A stretch of 27,922 nucleotides of DNA, from positions 1 to 27,922 of the forward strand of contig CAMLLU010000072.1 in assembly GCA_946480925.1 (NCBI GenBank). Reading direction: 5' to 3'. Of the stretch, positions 8,629 through 18,935 are shown in pieces (the stretch's first letter is position 1; the number at the start of each line of letters is the position of its first letter). The translations under genes were made by a program, and so were the position numbers. Source of the stretch: an uncultured Rivibacter sp. (GTDB lineage: Bacteria; Pseudomonadota; Gammaproteobacteria; Burkholderiales; Burkholderiaceae). The notes beneath the pieces are model-generated. The model made no database searches. It saw nothing but the letters and a program-made list of their open reading frames with translations, and was not told the origin of the DNA.

Positions 8629-9650
8629 TCGGTTGGTGCCGATTCGCCGCCTTGCGGCACTGTGCTGCCGCGCACGACGAGCTCCACCGGCAGCAAGGTT
8701 TCGCCGCTCGTGTGCTGGCCGGCCAGCAGCTGTTGCGTGGACATGAAGCCCATGAGTTCCTTTTCGACGCGCACCGTGGTGAGCCCCGGCGTCGAGGAGG
8801 CGGCGGCAGCGATGTCGTCGTAGCCGGCGATCGCCAGGTCGTGCGGCACGCGCAACCCGAGGTTCTGGCACTCGTGCAGCACTTCCAGCGCGAGTTCGTC
8901 GTTGTAGACGAACAGCGCGTCCGGCCGGTTCGGCAGCTGGAGCAGGCGCCGCAGCGTGGAAGCGACGGCTTCGGTCCGATCGGCACTGCCGTCCACCTGC
9001 ACCTCCAGGTCGGGGTCGGTCGGCAGCCCGGCCTCGAACATGGCCTTGCGGTATCCACGTGCGCGCAGGGCGATGGAATGGTGGCCGGACGGCCCGCCGA
9101 TGAAGGCAATGCGCCGGTGCCCCTGCGCGATGAGATGGTCCGTGACCTCGTAGGCTCCGCGGAAGTTGTCGTCGTTCACGCAGTGCACGCCGCTGGCGTG
9201 GTGATCGACGGCCACCATCGGCAGTTCAAGGCGTCGCAGGCGCTCGAACACGCTCTCTTCGAAGTGCCCCACACACAGCAGCAGGTGAGGGCGCTGGCGT
9301 CGCACCTCCTGCTCGACCCCGTCGTCGGGGCCCAGCATCAGCAGCGACAGCAGCGCCTTGTGGTGGCGGCAGCACGACTCGGCGCCCTGCAGCACGCGGC
9401 TGTAGAAGGCGTTGGACAGCGCGCCGCGGTGGTAGCGGTTGAGGATGAACAGCACCCGCCGGGGGGCGGTGCCCCCACTGGGCGCACTGCTGCGCAACCG
9501 GGCGCGGTCGTAGCCCAGGCGGTCGGCCGTGGCGATGACGGCCTGGCGAAGCTCCTCGGACAGTCCAGGTTGCTGGTTGAGTGCGCGTGACACCGTGCCC
9601 ACCGAAACGCCCGCCGCCGCGGCGACCTCGCGTATCGTGATCCGGTTCAT
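8625..9650 (-). CDS. LacI family transcriptional regulator 2
   Basis: The 341-residue protein has an N-terminal helix-turn-helix (TIREVAAAAGVSVGTVSRAL) almost identical to that of regulator 1. Its ligand domain has matching blocks: HHSIALRARGYRKA, DALFVYND and IAGYDDIAAA. ATG 9650 has AAGGG eight bases upstream. It lies inside the long catabolic run, 52 bases after the esterase gene, and its stop overlaps the isomerase start. Its own level would therefore rise with induction of the run, giving feedback. The same recognition helix suggests that it reads the same GTTTA/TAAAC operators as regulator 1, while the ligand domains are more diverged and may sense a different sugar. Confidence 0.93.
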   Translation of the reverse strand: MNRITIREVAAAAGVSVGTVSRALNQQPGLSEELRQAVIATADRLGYDRARLRSSAPSGGTAPRRVLFILNRYHRGALSNAFYSRVLQGAESCCRHHKALLSLLMLGPDDGVEQEVRRQRPHLLLCVGHFEESVFERLRRLELPMVAVDHHASGVHCVNDDNFRGAYEVTDHLIAQGHRRIAFIGGPSGHHSIALRARGYRKAMFEAGLPTDPDLEVQVDGSADRTEAVASTLRRLLQLPNRPDALFVYNDELALEVLHECQNLGLRVPHDLAIAGYDDIAAAASSTPGLTTVRVEKELMGFMSTQQLLAGQHTSGETLLPVELVVRGSTVPQGGESAPTE

Positions 9651-9702
9651 GACGACACCCTTTTGCGGTCGGCCGGGTACTGCACCGCGCGCATGGGAAT
9701 GC

Positions 9703-11946
9703 TCATTTCTTCAACACGTCTCGTCGCAGGAAGTCGACCAGCTCCTGCGCCAGCACGTCATGGGTGTCGATGCGCGGGTGGTTGTCGGTGTAGGCCTCGA
9801 AGACGTAGGACCACACGGCCGGGTCGTCGCGCCGCAGCGTCGCCACGGCCGACTTGAACCCCTGCAGCAGCTCGCTCGAATGGCGCCAGCCCGACATGCC
9901 GCCCAGCAGGCACACGATGCGGGCCTTCGGGTACAGCGCGCGCAGGCGTTTCACGAAGGCCACGTAGCGTTCGGTGTAGTCCTTGGGGAACGGCTGGCCT
10001 TGCGAATCCGGGAAGCCGAAGTCGTTCTGCCCCAGGTTGACCAGCACCACGTCGGGTGCGCGACCGGAGAAGTCCGCACGAGATGCGCTCGCACTGGGGG
10101 CGACGCGGTCGAAGACGGCGGGCATGAGCACGTCGTTCCAGCTGTGCGTGATGCCGGTGCCGCTGACGGCGATGCCCACGTAGTCGGCCCCCAGCCGCCG
10201 TGCCGCCACGGCGCCGTAGGCCCGCGTGCCGTCGTGCGTGGAGAGGTCTTCGTACTGGTCGGCTTCGGCATCGCCGTTGCAGGCGCCGGCCGTGATGGAG
10301 TCGCCGTAGAACTCCAGCCGCAGCGGCCGGTCGGCGGGCCGAGGCAGCAACTGCGCGCCCGGCTCCAGCAGCAGGCCCATGAAGCGGGCTTGCGAGAAGG
10401 CGCCTTCGGTGCGCTTGGCGATGCTGACCTCATGCTCGCCGGGCGGCAGGCTGGCCGCGAGCACGTAGTCGTGCTTGGCGTCGCGCTGCAACGCGAGCCG
10501 GTGAACCTGGCCGTCGATGGTCACCGAATAGAAGGCCGGCCCCGTGGCGCCGGCAAAGCGCAGCCCGAGCCTGCGGCCGGTGAACCGCGCGCGGATCTCG
10601 CTGCCGCTCCATGCGGCCAGCGGCGCGTCGGGCAGCTCGCGGTCGAAGCGGCCGACGTAGGCGTAGCGCGGGTCTGTGGCGCCGACGTGTTGCAACGTCG
10701 CTGCGCGGTCGGGGTCGATCTCGAAGGCCGATGCGCGGCCCGCAGGAGCGGCGGGCTGCAGCCCGGCCGTCATGATGCTCACCACGCCGGCGCTGCGGCC
10801 GGAGCCGGCGAACCCATCGCGGCGCATGCGGACGTGCAGCAGGTGGGCCCCGTCTTCGAGGTCCACGCCCACCGGCGCATAGGCCCAGCCGAGATAGCCC
10901 TGGCGCGTGGCGTTGTGCGTGTGGAGCTCGACGGGCGGCCGGTCGTCGACCCAGGCCTCCAGGTTGCGGTAATGCTTGCTTTCCGAATGGAACAGCCCGA
11001 TCTGGCGGCCGTACACGAGGAAGGACATGACGGCGTCGTCCGCATCGCTCACCCAGCCTTCGCGCGCGCCACCGGGGAGGCTGCGCCATTCCTCGTGCAC
11101 GTCGCTGCCGCGCTTGAAGCCGCGGTTCGCATACGGCTCGGCGTCGCCGTTGCCCAGCTCGCTCACGAACTCGAAGTCAGCCGAATGCAGCGGCGCGGGC
11201 AGCGCCCGCGCTTCGGCCGCCGACCACGGCATGCGTGCTTCCCGCCACGCGGCGCCCAGGGCTTCGATCACCGCGGCGGCGATCACGCCGTGCCCGTCCT
11301 GGTTGGGGTGCACGGGCTCGTCGTACAGCGTTTCCCACCGCACTTCGCCCAGCGCGGCCCGGCGCTGCATCCAGCTGCCGAAGTCGATGGACGTGAGCCC
11401 GTAGTGGCGCGCGATGCGCAGGTGCTCCTCGACCGCGTCGCGCGGCTGGTTGCCTTGTTGCGTGAGGTGCAGCGCCACGACCGCAGGGCGGTTCGGCGCC
11501 TTCAGCAACTGGCGGATCAAACCCTCGTAGCTGCGCGGGCGCACCCGCGGATCGAGCCACTGGTCATTGACGCCGAATTCGACGATGACGATGTCGGCTG
11601 CCGTGTCGATGGCCTGTGCCCGCACACGCTGCGCCGCCGCGGCCGAGTCGGTGCCGCTGGCGCCGAGGTTGAGGAACTCGACACGCCCGCCCGCCCGCTG
11701 GGCCTGCTGCTGCAGCCAGTTCGCCACGGAAGCGGCCCAGCCGCGCTGCTGCGGCGGCTGGGCCGCGTAGCCGGTGGTGATGGAGCCGCCGATGGCGGCA
11801 AGCTTGATGGTGCCGCCAGCCTGCAGGCGGGCCAGGGCTTGTACGAGTTGCGGATCCATTGCGGGCACTCGTTCAGCCGGCATGGCGGTTTGCGGAAGCA
11901 GCAGCTGCAGTAGCAGCAGTCCGGTGCCCAGGAGCCAGGTTCTCAC
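9703..11946 (-). CDS. Two-headed SGNH esterase: N-terminal GDSL-like unit fused to a CE2-type acetyl esterase
   Basis: The 747-residue exported protein has a signal peptide at residues 1-24, rich in Leu and ending AMPA. The first SGNH unit has Ser55 (GGSIT), Gly/Asn in GVND (Asn127) and Asp210-region DEPVHPN (His213). A beta-rich linker domain spans about 255-400. The second half has a CE2-like jelly roll (about 430-530) and a second SGNH unit with Ser550 (YGDSITAG), Asn641 (LGQNDFG) and His723 (DNHP). Both active sites look complete. CE2 and other SGNH esterases remove O-acetyl groups from plant polysaccharides, and in this locus acetylated mannan oligosaccharides are the likely substrate. 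The start is GTG 11946, with GAGAAAGG seven bases upstream. It sits 12 bases after the ABC exporter stop. Confidence 0.85.
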   Translation of the reverse strand: MRTWLLGTGLLLLQLLLPQTAMPAERVPAMDPQLVQALARLQAGGTIKLAAIGGSITTGYAAQPPQQRGWAASVANWLQQQAQRAGGRVEFLNLGASGTDSAAAAQRVRAQAIDTAADIVIVEFGVNDQWLDPRVRPRSYEGLIRQLLKAPNRPAVVALHLTQQGNQPRDAVEEHLRIARHYGLTSIDFGSWMQRRAALGEVRWETLYDEPVHPNQDGHGVIAAAVIEALGAAWREARMPWSAAEARALPAPLHSADFEFVSELGNGDAEPYANRGFKRGSDVHEEWRSLPGGAREGWVSDADDAVMSFLVYGRQIGLFHSESKHYRNLEAWVDDRPPVELHTHNATRQGYLGWAYAPVGVDLEDGAHLLHVRMRRDGFAGSGRSAGVVSIMTAGLQPAAPAGRASAFEIDPDRAATLQHVGATDPRYAYVGRFDRELPDAPLAAWSGSEIRARFTGRRLGLRFAGATGPAFYSVTIDGQVHRLALQRDAKHDYVLAASLPPGEHEVSIAKRTEGAFSQARFMGLLLEPGAQLLPRPADRPLRLEFYGDSITAGACNGDAEADQYEDLSTHDGTRAYGAVAARRLGADYVGIAVSGTGITHSWNDVLMPAVFDRVAPSASASRADFSGRAPDVVLVNLGQNDFGFPDSQGQPFPKDYTERYVAFVKRLRALYPKARIVCLLGGMSGWRHSSELLQGFKSAVATLRRDDPAVWSYVFEAYTDNHPRIDTHDVLAQELVDFLRRDVLKK

Positions 11947-11958
11947 GTTCGGCCTTTC

Positions 11959-13791
<1,833 letters not shown>

Positions 13792-13807
13792 GGCAGTGCT
13801 GTTCACT

Positions 13808-15070
13808 TCACAACCGTCGAGCGCAGTTCGCCAGGCGATCCATCATCTCGAAGCAGGCCCGTGCGTGGTGGTAGGGACATTCCCACGGCCCGGTCTTCAA
13901 GTGGTGGGGAACCGGCCGGTTGTGGACGTCCAGCACCTTGAACCACTCGCCGTGCCTGCGGTCCACATGGTGCTCTTCGGCATAGCGCCAGCAGCGCCAC
14001 GCGGCCTGCGCATGCACGGGGTCGAGGTGGTGCTCGAAGGCGTTCCAGAAGCCCACCATGCCTTCGGCCTGACACCACCAGTGGCGTTCGGGGTCGGTGA
14101 CCCTCGTCGTCGTGCCCTCGGCGAGCACGCAGCCTTCGGCGCCCACGCCACGTGCCAGCACGGCGTCGGCCACGTGCACAGCGAGGCCCTGCGTGCGCTG
14201 CATGAGCTGGGTGTCGCCCAGCACCTCGGCCGCGCGCTGCAGCAGCCATGCCGCTTCGATGTCGTGGCCGTAGGACACCTGGCCCGTCATGCAGCGCCAG
14301 TTGGCGGTGAAGAAGAGGCCGAAGTGCCTGTCGCGGGGCTGCCAGATCCGCTGCAGGAACAGCTCGACCATCTGCCTCACGCGGGCCTCCAACGTGGCGT
14401 CGCGCCACACGCGCAGCAGCTCGGTGCAGCCTTCGAGCACGTGCAGCATGGTGTTCATCGACTTGGCCGACGCCGGCTCCTTCGGCGACAGCCGGCTGTC
14501 GGCCATGAGCCGCCAGTCACGGGTGCAGCCTTCGAAGTAGCCGCCGTGCTTCGGGTCGTACGCCGCGGCATCGAGCTGGCGGAACAGGCTCTGCGCCAAC
14601 TGCAGGGGCTGTCTGGCGATGCTCAGCCGGTGATAGGCCGCAAGGGCGTAGATCGCAAAGCCCTGTGCGTAGGAGTGCTTGATGTCCTGCACCGGGCGGC
14701 GCGCTGCATCCACGCCCCAGTACACGCCGCCGTGCTGAACGTCCCACAGCGCGTCGCGCAGCCAGGCCCATGCGTGTTCGGCCACCGTGTGCCAGCGGTC
14801 GTCGCGCAGCAGCCGCGCGGCGGTGGAGAACGTCCACAGGATGCGCGTGCCCAGCACGGCTGTGCGGGGCTGTTCGTCGCGCAGGGTGCCGTCGTTGTCA
14901 CGTCCGCCATAGAAGCCGCCATTCGGGTCCAGCATGCGGCGCTGCCAGTACGGCAGGATGTTGCCCTCGAGCTCCTCGCGCAGGCGGGTGCGCCACAGGC
15001 CGAGGCCGTGGCGATTCAGCGGAAGCGACTCAGGCAGGCCTGTGGGCACTGAGGCAGCCGTTGCAAGCAT
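13808..15070 (-). CDS. Mannobiose/cellobiose 2-epimerase (AGE family)
   Basis: The 420-residue protein belongs to the disaccharide 2-epimerase branch of the AGE superfamily. It opens with LEGNILPYWQRRMLDPNGGFYG, shown here as the segment at 34-55. Landmarks are SYGHDIEAAWLL (His269), WWCQAEGMVGFWNA (331-344) and WECPYHHARACFEMM (His401). These are the residues that carry out proton transfer in characterised cellobiose 2-epimerases. It should convert the reducing-end mannose of beta-1,4-mannobiose (or glucose of cellobiose) to its C2 epimer, giving mannosyl-glucose in mannan pathways. There is no signal peptide, so it is cytoplasmic. ATG 15070 is four bases after the GH5-like stop and has GGGTTGAGG before it. 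No GH130 phosphorylase, its usual partner, is seen in this window. Confidence 0.9.
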   Translation of the reverse strand: MLATAASVPTGLPESLPLNRHGLGLWRTRLREELEGNILPYWQRRMLDPNGGFYGGRDNDGTLRDEQPRTAVLGTRILWTFSTAARLLRDDRWHTVAEHAWAWLRDALWDVQHGGVYWGVDAARRPVQDIKHSYAQGFAIYALAAYHRLSIARQPLQLAQSLFRQLDAAAYDPKHGGYFEGCTRDWRLMADSRLSPKEPASAKSMNTMLHVLEGCTELLRVWRDATLEARVRQMVELFLQRIWQPRDRHFGLFFTANWRCMTGQVSYGHDIEAAWLLQRAAEVLGDTQLMQRTQGLAVHVADAVLARGVGAEGCVLAEGTTTRVTDPERHWWCQAEGMVGFWNAFEHHLDPVHAQAAWRCWRYAEEHHVDRRHGEWFKVLDVHNRPVPHHLKTGPWECPYHHARACFEMMDRLANCARRL

Positions 15071-15074
15071 CACC

Positions 15075-16952
15075 TCAACCCTTTGCACCCGACAGCTGGA
15101 CGATCGCGGCCACGTCGCGCTCGAACGCCGGGCATTCGGCACTGAGCACGCCGTCGTTGATGCTCGCCGAGAAGGGGGCCTGACCGAGCCATTGGCCGGT
15201 GACCGTGTCGAACCAGCGAACGCGCACGTTGCCGTCGGGCATTCGCAGGCCGGTGCAACGCACCACGGCGCCGGTGATGGGTTTCCATGGCGGCGTCCAC
15301 TTGGCGGCCGGGGCGTCCTCGTGGTCTTCCTTGTAGGCCGCTTGCAGCGCGGCGGCATCGAGCAGGTTGGCCCGCACCCACAGCAGGACGGTCGCCGGCC
15401 CCACCAGCGCCAGTGCCGTGCCTTCCTTGCTGCTCAGCTGCGCCGGGTGCGGCCTGTGCGCCGCCAGCGGCTCGCGTTCCTGCACGCGGTCGATGAAGCG
15501 CGAGATGCCGCGATAGGTCGACCACAGCTTCTGCGGGTCGACCAGCATGTCCCACCACCAGTACAGCGCGGTGCCCGCATAGCCGCGGAAGATGGGCGCC
15601 CACAGGCCGTTGTGCAGGTGCACCGCGTCCCAGTTGAACGGACGCTTGGCGCCCGCGTCGTAGGCGGTCTCCATGCCCAGCTCGGCGGGCAGCAGCGGCT
15701 TGGCCGGTACTTCCTCGCGGAACTCGCGGTACTGCGACGCGTAATGCAGGCTGAGGTCACGTGTCGTGTAGTCGTGCTGCTGCGCGAAGTCGATCTCGGG
15801 CATGGCCCACACCTGCGCTGCGCCGCGGTGGGCCCAGCTGGTGCTGCGCAGGCGGCGGTAGGGGTCGTGGCGGTCGAGCACCGCGCTCATCTCGCGGATC
15901 CACGGCACCAGCTCGTCGTCGTGGATGGGGGTCCAGTTGACCTCGTTCCACCACTCCCAGCTGTGCAGTGCCGGCGAATGCGACCAGCGGGCCGCGATGT
16001 AGCGCACCCGGCGCGCGAAGAGCGCCTTCGCACGGGTGTTGGAAACGAACTCCTCCGGCTCCTTCAGCGGCCCGCCGTTGGCCGCGTTGTAGGGGTTGTC
16101 GGCCCATTCGGCGTCGGCCCCCACGGAGAACGCGCCGTGGTTGAGCAGGCACAGCATGATGCGGATGCCGTGCGATTCGGCCAGCTCCAGCACCTGGTCG
16201 AGCAGGTTGGCGCGGTCCATGCGCGCGGCGTAGTCGCCCAGCGGCGTGTCCTTCCACTCGATGCCGAAGGCCCAGCTCGACATCCACAGCCGCGCGAAGT
16301 TGCCGCCGTTTTCGGCCAGACGCCGGAACCAGCGCTTGTAGTCTTCCAGGGCCGATCCGCCGCCGCCCCAGGCGACGTTCAGCCCCACCGGCACGAAGGG
16401 GCTGCCGTCCTCGAAGGCGAAGTAGCCCGGGTGTTTGGCGTCGATGCCGATGCGGCGTTTCGGCGACAGCTGCCGCACCTCGAAGCTCATGGGCTCGCCC
16501 ACGGCCACGGGCGAGCCGCCGGCCATGCGCATCTGCGTGCGGGCTTTCCACGTGCCGGCGGCCGTGGGCATGAGCCGCACGGCCCAGCCGCGGCCTTCGC
16601 GGTCTTTCATCCAGAACGCGGTGGCGCGCAGCCGCTGCCCGCCCGGGCCTTCGAATTCCACCCACAGGTCGACCTGCGCTTCGTCGAAGGGGTTGGACTG
16701 CAATGCCGACCATGCCGAGGGCGCTTTCATGCGCCACTCGAGCCAGCCGCTGCCGCGGACTTCGGGGCCGCTCCAGTTGGCCGATGCGGCCGCGTCGCGC
16801 GCGGCGCGAAGATCTGCTTCGTTCACGGGTGAGGCACTCCAGCCGGAAGAGCCGAAGCCGGCGGCAACGGCGGCGGCGGCGGCTTGCACGACGCGCCGGC
16901 GTGCCAGCCGATCGGCTTCCGGCGCGATGCTTGTTGTGTGTTTTGGACTCAT
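15075..16952 (-). CDS. GH5-like glycoside hydrolase with N-terminal DUF5060 domain, probable Tat export
   Basis: The protein has 625 residues. Residues 15-42 form a twin-arginine-like signal (ARRRVVQ followed by an Ala-rich stretch). A DUF5060-like beta-sandwich spans about 55-162 (NPFDEAQVDLWVEFEGP and GWAVRLMPTAAGTW). A TIM-barrel hydrolase domain follows (about 170-500), with the probable acid/base Glu337 in WEWWNEVNW and the probable nucleophile Glu424 in LPAELGME. A small C-terminal beta domain ends the protein. The arrangement is that of clan GH-A enzymes with an accessory sandwich. Endo- or exo-acting beta-mannanase activity fits the locus, but the subfamily is not one I can assign. 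It lies eight bases after permease G, so it is made together with the importer and probably acts in the periplasm on entering oligosaccharides. Confidence 0.8.
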   Translation of the reverse strand: MSPKHTTSIAPEADRLARRRVVQAAAAAVAAGFGSSGWSASPVNEADLRAARDAAASANWSGPEVRGSGWLEWRMKAPSAWSALQSNPFDEAQVDLWVEFEGPGGQRLRATAFWMKDREGRGWAVRLMPTAAGTWKARTQMRMAGGSPVAVGEPMSFEVRQLSPKRRIGIDAKHPGYFAFEDGSPFVPVGLNVAWGGGGSALEDYKRWFRRLAENGGNFARLWMSSWAFGIEWKDTPLGDYAARMDRANLLDQVLELAESHGIRIMLCLLNHGAFSVGADAEWADNPYNAANGGPLKEPEEFVSNTRAKALFARRVRYIAARWSHSPALHSWEWWNEVNWTPIHDDELVPWIREMSAVLDRHDPYRRLRSTSWAHRGAAQVWAMPEIDFAQQHDYTTRDLSLHYASQYREFREEVPAKPLLPAELGMETAYDAGAKRPFNWDAVHLHNGLWAPIFRGYAGTALYWWWDMLVDPQKLWSTYRGISRFIDRVQEREPLAAHRPHPAQLSSKEGTALALVGPATVLLWVRANLLDAAALQAAYKEDHEDAPAAKWTPPWKPITGAVVRCTGLRMPDGNVRVRWFDTVTGQWLGQAPFSASINDGVLSAECPAFERDVAAIVQLSGAKG

Positions 16953-16960
16953 TGAGGTGT

Positions 16961-17866
16961 CTAGCCTTTGGTGGCACCGGCCGTGAGGCCGTCGATGAAT
17001 TGACGCTGGAACAGCAGGAAGGCGATCACCGCGGGCAGCGAGACCACCAGCGAGGCGGCCATCAGCACGGCGGCCGACTGCGGGTCGAAAGTGAGGTTGC
17101 CGGCCAGCTTGCCCAGCACGAGCGGCAGCGTCATGTGCTGCGCGTCGTTGATCACGAGCAGGGGCCAGAGGAAGTTGTTCCACTCGGCGATCGCCACCGG
17201 GATGCCGATGGCGGCGAGGCCCGGCCGCAGCAGGGGCAGCACGACGCTCCACCAGATGCGCAGCGTGCCCGCGCCGTCCATGGTGGCGGCATCGATCAGG
17301 TCGTTCGGGATCGACAGGATCATCTGCCGGAAGTAGAAGACCACGAAGGCCTTGGCCAGGCCGGGGATGAGCAGCGCCTCGTAGCGGTTGATCCAGCCGA
17401 GCTCGGTGACGGTGATGAAGTTGGGAATGATCGTCACCTCCCACGGCACCATCATGCTGGCCAGCAGCAGGTTGAACAGCAGCCGGCTGCCGGGGAAGGG
17501 ACGCTTGGTCAGCACGAAGGCCACGAACGACGCCGCCAGCAGGCTCACCACCGTGACGAAGGCCGTGATGCCCAGGCTGTTGAGGTAGTAGTGCGCGAAG
17601 CCCCAGCCTTCGGACTCGCGCTGGAAGATGCCGGCCCAGTGACCGGGCCGTTCTTCGCCTTCCACGTAGCCGGGGTCGTAGAAGTTCTGCGTCGTCGGTT
17701 CTTCGACCCAGAAGGTCGGCGGCTGCTGCACCAGCTCGGGCACCGTCTTGAAGGCGCCGATGGCCATCCAGTAGTAAGGCACGAGCACGCTCGCCACGAG
17801 CAGCAGCAGCGGCAGTTTCGCCACCGCCCACCACCGCGACGTCTTCTCGTTGGGAACCAGTTGCAT
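16961..17866 (-). CDS. Carbohydrate ABC importer permease, MalG type
   Basis: The 301-residue inner-membrane protein has about six hydrophobic segments and the cytoplasmic EAA loop at 192-216 (DAATMDGAGTLRIWW, then VVLPLLRPG), which docks on the ATPase. It belongs to the CUT1 family of oligosaccharide importers. A loop of about 50 residues after the first segment (around 45-90) is periplasmic. ATG 17866 has GAGGG ten bases upstream. Its partners are permease F, the binding protein upstream and the ATPase encoded on the other strand at 20433. Confidence 0.94.
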   Translation of the reverse strand: MQLVPNEKTSRWWAVAKLPLLLLVASVLVPYYWMAIGAFKTVPELVQQPPTFWVEEPTTQNFYDPGYVEGEERPGHWAGIFQRESEGWGFAHYYLNSLGITAFVTVVSLLAASFVAFVLTKRPFPGSRLLFNLLLASMMVPWEVTIIPNFITVTELGWINRYEALLIPGLAKAFVVFYFRQMILSIPNDLIDAATMDGAGTLRIWWSVVLPLLRPGLAAIGIPVAIAEWNNFLWPLLVINDAQHMTLPLVLGKLAGNLTFDPQSAAVLMAASLVVSLPAVIAFLLFQRQFIDGLTAGATKG

Positions 17867-17879
17867 GCTCAGCCCGCCC

Positions 17880-17963
17880 TCAGCACCGCCATGCTTCGGC
17901 AGCAGCGGTCGGCCTGAACCACGGGCCCACGTTCATTGGCTGGCACTGCGCTTTGATCTGCAC
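17880..17963 (-). CDS. Candidate small protein (27 residues) between the two permease genes
   Basis: A GTG start at 17963 lies nine bases after a perfect AAGGAG ribosome-binding site located in the end of permease F. The reading frame starts four bases after the permease F stop and ends 13 bases before the permease G start. It fills what would otherwise be a 100-base gap in a run where other gaps are under about 55 bases. The peptide begins VQIKAQCQPMNVGPWF and ends in a Trp-Arg-Cys, with Cys at 7 and 27 and Trp at 15 and 25. It has no membrane segment or signal. I do not recognise it. It could be a real small protein, or a short translated leader that couples permease G to permease F. Confidence 0.5.
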   Translation of the reverse strand: MQIKAQCQPMNVGPWFRPTAAAEAWRC

Positions 17964-17967
17964 GATT

Positions 17968-18921
17968 TCAGGCTCCTTCGTGTGCGCGGCCCAGCCGCAT
18001 GTTGACCATCGTGAGCACGAACAGGATGGCGGTGAGCACCCAGGCCACGGCGGACGCATAGCCCAGGTTGAGCTGATGGAAGCCGTGGTCGAACAGGTAG
18101 GTCACCAGCATCAGTGCCGAATCGAGCGGGCCTCCCACCGAGTCGACCGTGCCGAACAGGATGTAGGGCTCGTAGAACACCTGGAACGACGTGATCATTC
18201 CGGTGACGAGCACATACAGGATGGTGGGCCGCAGCAGCGGCAGCGTGATGTGGAAGAAGCGCTGCACCGGTGTCGCGCCGTCGAGCGCCGCGGCCTCGTA
18301 GAGCTCCGCCGGGATGTTGCGCATGCCCGCCACGAAGATCACCAGGTTGTAGCCCATGACGGCCCACACGGCCATCATCGTGAGGATGGGCAGGGCCCAG
18401 GCCGGGTCGCCGAGGAAGCGCACCGGGTCGAGCCCGAACCACGAGCGCACGGTGTTGAAGAGGCCGTAGGGCTCGGAGTTCGCGAGCCACTTCCACACCG
18501 AGATGACGCCCACGCCGCCGGCCACCGAAGGCAGGAAGAACGCGATGCGAGCCCACTGGTGCGTGCGGCGCTGGCTGCCGAAGGCCACCGCGAGCACGAG
18601 GCCGAGCACCACCGCCAGCACCGAGACCATGGCCATGTAGGCGCAGGTGTTCCACAGCGCGCGATAGAAGCGCTCGTCGGCGAACAGCTCGGCATAGTTG
18701 TTCCAGCCCACCCACGCCGGCGCGTCGGTGGCGTGGTAGTCGGTGAAGCTCAGGTACAGCGAGCGCAGCACCGGCCACAGGCTGAACACGGCGAACAGCG
18801 CAAGAAAGGGCAGCACCAGCAGCACGTTGGTGCCGTGCCGGCGCAGCTGGCGCGCCAGGCGCCGGCGGGGCCGGGGCGCGGCGGGCATGTGAGGCTGCTC
18901 GGGTGCGTGGGGGGCGCGCAT
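17968..18921 (-). CDS. Carbohydrate ABC importer permease, MalF type
   Basis: The 317-residue protein has about six membrane segments and the EAA loop at 209-232 (EAAALDGATPVQRFFHITLP). It belongs to CUT1, together with permease G. The N-terminus (first 30 residues) is Arg/Pro-rich and cytoplasmic. ATG 18921 lies 14 bases after the binding-protein stop and has no strong ribosome-binding site, while ATG 18888 is an in-frame alternative. The order binding protein, F, G matches sugar importers of the maltose type. Confidence 0.93.
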   Translation of the reverse strand: MRAPHAPEQPHMPAAPRPRRRLARQLRRHGTNVLLVLPFLALFAVFSLWPVLRSLYLSFTDYHATDAPAWVGWNNYAELFADERFYRALWNTCAYMAMVSVLAVVLGLVLAVAFGSQRRTHQWARIAFFLPSVAGGVGVISVWKWLANSEPYGLFNTVRSWFGLDPVRFLGDPAWALPILTMMAVWAVMGYNLVIFVAGMRNIPAELYEAAALDGATPVQRFFHITLPLLRPTILYVLVTGMITSFQVFYEPYILFGTVDSVGGPLDSALMLVTYLFDHGFHQLNLGYASAVAWVLTAILFVLTMVNMRLGRAHEGA

Positions 18922-18935
18922 GAAGGCGAGCGGCG

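Noticed and set aside
9529..11913. 794-codon plus-strand frame opposite the double esterase
   Set aside because: The composition is typical of antisense frames (Val/Ala/His/Arg rich), and the minus strand carries two complete SGNH sites.
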